DNA from: Terriglobia bacterium
GTDB taxonomy: Bacteria > Acidobacteriota > Terriglobia > UBA7540
Direction of reading: 5' to 3'
Assembly: GCA_030040455.1 (NCBI GenBank)
Contig: JASHTR010000118.1
Span: 1 to 6,609, forward strand
Length of the DNA stretch: 6,609 bases
Both the position numbers and the translations under genes were made by a program. The notes beneath the pieces are model-generated. The model was not told the origin of the DNA. It made no database searches and saw nothing but the letters and a program-made list of their open reading frames with translations. Shown here piece by piece: positions 4,353-6,609 of the stretch (the first letter of the stretch is position 1; each line of letters begins with the position of its first letter).

Positions 4353-6609
4353 CTATTTTTCGATGTCAATTGAAAAACGCGCGGTTCCCGCCCGAGGCGG
4401 CAGCAAGACGACGTCGTCTCCGTCGCGCTTCGTCAGCTTAAGGGCGGCGCCGCTTCGAAGGGCAGCCTCGGTTGCGCGGTATCCTCCAGGAAGACGCAGG
4501 AACAGAAGCACATCCTTGTGATGGATCCCCGGTGATAACGTGACTTCACCGGCGAGTTTGCCCTGCTTTAACGCAGAATGGATTTCCAGGCTTACCGGCC
4601 CAAACCGCGATGGCATCCTCGTGAGCCGGATCGATTTTCCATCCTCAAGCCATTCTTTCGGAATGCAACTCAGCAGCCAGAGTTCGTCATAGATTCCGTC
4701 TTGATCCCGGTCGGATTCGTGAATGAGCATATGCCGCAAGCTTTGCAGCAGGAGCCCATTGGCCGGCGGCTCGGGCGGCAGGTAGGAGCCTCGATACCAT
4801 TCGGTCTCGGAAGGCACGGCGCCCTCGCACTCGCCGCTCAGATAGGTCCCCCGGGTGTATCCGTGAGCCAGGGCGCAATAGAAGGTATAGACCACCCGCT
4901 TCGCCTCATGACGATCGATCTGGCCAAGCTGCCGTCCCCAGGAATATTCCAGATGAATTCCATTCTGTGCATACGTTGTGGAGTGTTGGTTGAAGCGCTG
5001 CAGCCCCGCCATCACACCCTGGTGATGCCACATGTATTCGAGCACGTCGGTATACGGCGCGGCTTTAGGATTGAAAATCTCCGATTCAAAGAAATAAGGC
5101 ATGACGAGGTTGTAATAACTTGATGCCCTGCTTTCGACCAGCGACCGATAGGGCTTCTCCATGCCGAGTGCAAAGGGAACGAAGGGCGGAGTGGTGGAGT
5201 GATCGATGTTGTCAAGGACAGCTTTTCGGACCTCGTTTCCAAAGACTTTGGCCACGGTCAGGTATTTGCTTCCCAGGCTCTTGTCGCCGATGGCGTCGAG
5301 CGTCATGCCGAGATCCTGGATTGCGCGCCAGCCGTTCGCATTGGTGTTCAGGTTCACGACCCGCTCAGCAGGTAAATCGTTTGCGTAACCGTCGAGAACC
5401 AAGCCCGTATCTTTTTGCCGATGCGCAAGAAAGTAATCGGCAACTTCCGTCAGCCGCTTCTCATTCTTGCGGATGAATGCGGCATCACCCGACAAGGCGT
5501 AATAGTCGGCCGCCAATTCAAGCTGGTTGGCACAGACGTGCAAGCCGATTCCAGTATCGGTTAACGGATAGTCGAGGATCGGCTGGATGAACCGGCGCGC
5601 ATTGCTGAAATAGCCGTAGTCGATGAAAGGCGCCATGTCTTGCAGGATCTCGGCATACGAGTTCCCTTCGTAGGAAGAGAACATCCCGTACGGCAGCTCG
5701 TCGCCGATGCTCGCCTGCCAGTCGCCGATCAGAAGGCTGCGGTAGGCGTCCATTACTACTTTTTCGGGTACCTCGACTTCGCCGCCCTCGCTCAATTCCT
5801 TCTTCCAGGCCGCGCTGTCCTCGGCCACCGCTTTCGCAAACGTGCTCGCGCCAGCTTCCGCCTGTGTCCCGGCGAGCTGCACGGAATGAGGGAAGATCAC
5901 ATAGGCGCTTTGACCTTCCTTTAGCCGGTATTCCACAAGCCCGCTCTGAGCGTTATAGCGAGCTCCCGGCGAAAACCAGGCGTAAACGTTATCCTGAGCG
6001 TCGGTCCATTCATCGCTGCGGAAGCCGCCCCGCCAACCTAACAGCCCTCCGTAGGTTACCGGAGGAGCCTTCACTCTGAACGACACCTCGCCGGGACCGG
6101 ATGTTGCGGTAACACGAATGTAGGCTGCTATTCCGGGTTCATCGATATAAGGAGAACGGTACGTCGCGATGAGATGCTCCGCCAGAACGCTTTCTTCGTA
6201 GCTCGTCCCGCCAACTTTGTATCCTGTCTCCAAAATGGGAAGGTATCCGTCCAGGTAGTGGGGTTGCTCCTGGCGGTGTTCGTCGAGACCGAACAATTCA
6301 TTCTTGGGGCCTGCATAAATCCACAGGTGCGTGTCTCCCAAAGCCCAATAGTTGGTGGTGATGGAGCTTCGGCGGGTGAGACCGGCATCCACGCGCGACC
6401 CTATCTCGGTCACACGGATTTTTTCCGTCGAACCCTTCGGGGACAAGATGACGCCAAAATACCGCCAAGGGGCATTGACGTATTTCAGAGGTGCAAGAAA
6501 ATCCTTAACGTTGTCATAGGTAGGGTCTTCGTGCTTCTGCTGAAGCTCATTCCAAAAATAGTCGTCGTCGGACGCTCTCGCGGCCTTGAGGCGGGCGTTG
6601 TATTCCGAA
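4353..6609 (-). CDS. Six-hairpin (alpha/alpha toroid) glycosidase-like protein, 5' end cut by window
   Basis: The frame is open from the right edge (first full codon at 6608) to TAG at 4355-4353, giving 751 visible residues. A TTG at 6446 is not the start: 54 more codons upstream are coding-like and contain PTYDNVKDFLAPLK, which lines up with PSFGRVARYFPAMK of the next gene. By that alignment perhaps 30-40 residues, probably including a signal peptide, are missing. The layout matches its downstream paralogue: beta-sandwich-like N-terminal domain (DGYLPILETGY 120-130, PGIAAYIRVTA 158-168), linker with DSAAWKKEL (264-272), helical toroid (about 280-590) with SSYEGNSYAE (311-320), SYYNLVMPYFFESEIF (497-512) and FYCALAHGYTRGTY (576-589), then a C-terminal beta-domain. 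Glu314 is shared with the paralogue and is a candidate acid. It carries an extra acidic loop, DRDQDGIYDE (632-641 region), like a calcium-binding DxDxDG site. A polysaccharide or glycoconjugate hydrolase is likely; the numbered family and substrate are unknown. Confidence 0.75.
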   Translation of the reverse strand, partial: SEYNARLKAARASDDDYFWNELQQKHEDPTYDNVKDFLAPLKYVNAPWRYFGVILSPKGSTEKIRVTEIGSRVDAGLTRRSSITTNYWALGDTHLWIYAGPKNELFGLDEHRQEQPHYLDGYLPILETGYKVGGTSYEESVLAEHLIATYRSPYIDEPGIAAYIRVTATSGPGEVSFRVKAPPVTYGGLLGWRGGFRSDEWTDAQDNVYAWFSPGARYNAQSGLVEYRLKEGQSAYVIFPHSVQLAGTQAEAGASTFAKAVAEDSAAWKKELSEGGEVEVPEKVVMDAYRSLLIGDWQASIGDELPYGMFSSYEGNSYAEILQDMAPFIDYGYFSNARRFIQPILDYPLTDTGIGLHVCANQLELAADYYALSGDAAFIRKNEKRLTEVADYFLAHRQKDTGLVLDGYANDLPAERVVNLNTNANGWRAIQDLGMTLDAIGDKSLGSKYLTVAKVFGNEVRKAVLDNIDHSTTPPFVPFALGMEKPYRSLVESRASSYYNLVMPYFFESEIFNPKAAPYTDVLEYMWHHQGVMAGLQRFNQHSTTYAQNGIHLEYSWGRQLGQIDRHEAKRVVYTFYCALAHGYTRGTYLSGECEGAVPSETEWYRGSYLPPEPPANGLLLQSLRHMLIHESDRDQDGIYDELWLLSCIPKEWLEDGKSIRLTRMPSRFGPVSLEIHSALKQGKLAGEVTLSPGIHHKDVLLFLRLPGGYRATEAALRSGAALKLTKRDGDDVVLLPPRAGTARFSIDIEK

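Noticed and set aside
4578..5123. Plus-strand open frame of 181 codons
   Set aside because: It is antisense to the right paralogue and has no recognisable domain; the minus-strand reading is supported by its alignment with the neighbouring gene.
4353..6446. Start of the right paralogue at TTG 6446
   Set aside because: The frame continues open to the window edge with 54 coding-like codons that align to the paralogue, so 6446 is an internal Leu codon.

Overview
The window is a run of four genes, all on the minus strand, so it reads from right to left. They look like the degradative (hydrolase-rich) part of a saprophytic bacterial genome. The moderately GC-rich coding sequence, the Tat- and Sec-exported carbohydrate-active enzymes, and two intergenic segments resembling repeats I remember from Acidobacteria all suggest an acidobacterium-like soil bacterium. 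That assignment is inference: there is no rRNA or marker gene here.

From right to left: (1) 6609-4353 is a large putative (alpha/alpha)6-toroid glycosidase-like protein, open through the right edge and so missing its true N-terminus. (2) After 168 bp carrying a hairpin-forming, repeat-like element, 4184-2007 encodes a second protein of the same architecture with a Sec signal peptide. The two are diverged tandem paralogues that align nearly end to end. (3) After about 140 bp with another repeat-like sequence, 1866-580 encodes a compact protein of the neutral/alkaline ceramidase N-terminal-domain family. It keeps the zinc-site motifs but has Asn where the classical enzymes have the catalytic Ser. 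(4) Eight bases further on, with its Shine-Dalgarno touching the stop codon of gene 3, a Tat-exported protein with a GH84/NAGidase-like TIM-barrel start runs off the left edge at base 1.

Taken together, the locus could act on glycoconjugates: two toroid glycosidase-like proteins and a beta-N-acetylglucosaminidase-like protein would remove sugars, and the ceramidase-fold protein would cleave an amide or ester or otherwise process the aglycone. The substrate is not shown by the sequence. Genes 3 and 4 are almost certainly one transcript; genes 1 and 2 may be cotranscribed with them or separated by the intergenic elements. No RNA genes, CRISPR arrays, insertion sequences or transposases were seen, and no gene-free stretch exceeds 170 bp.
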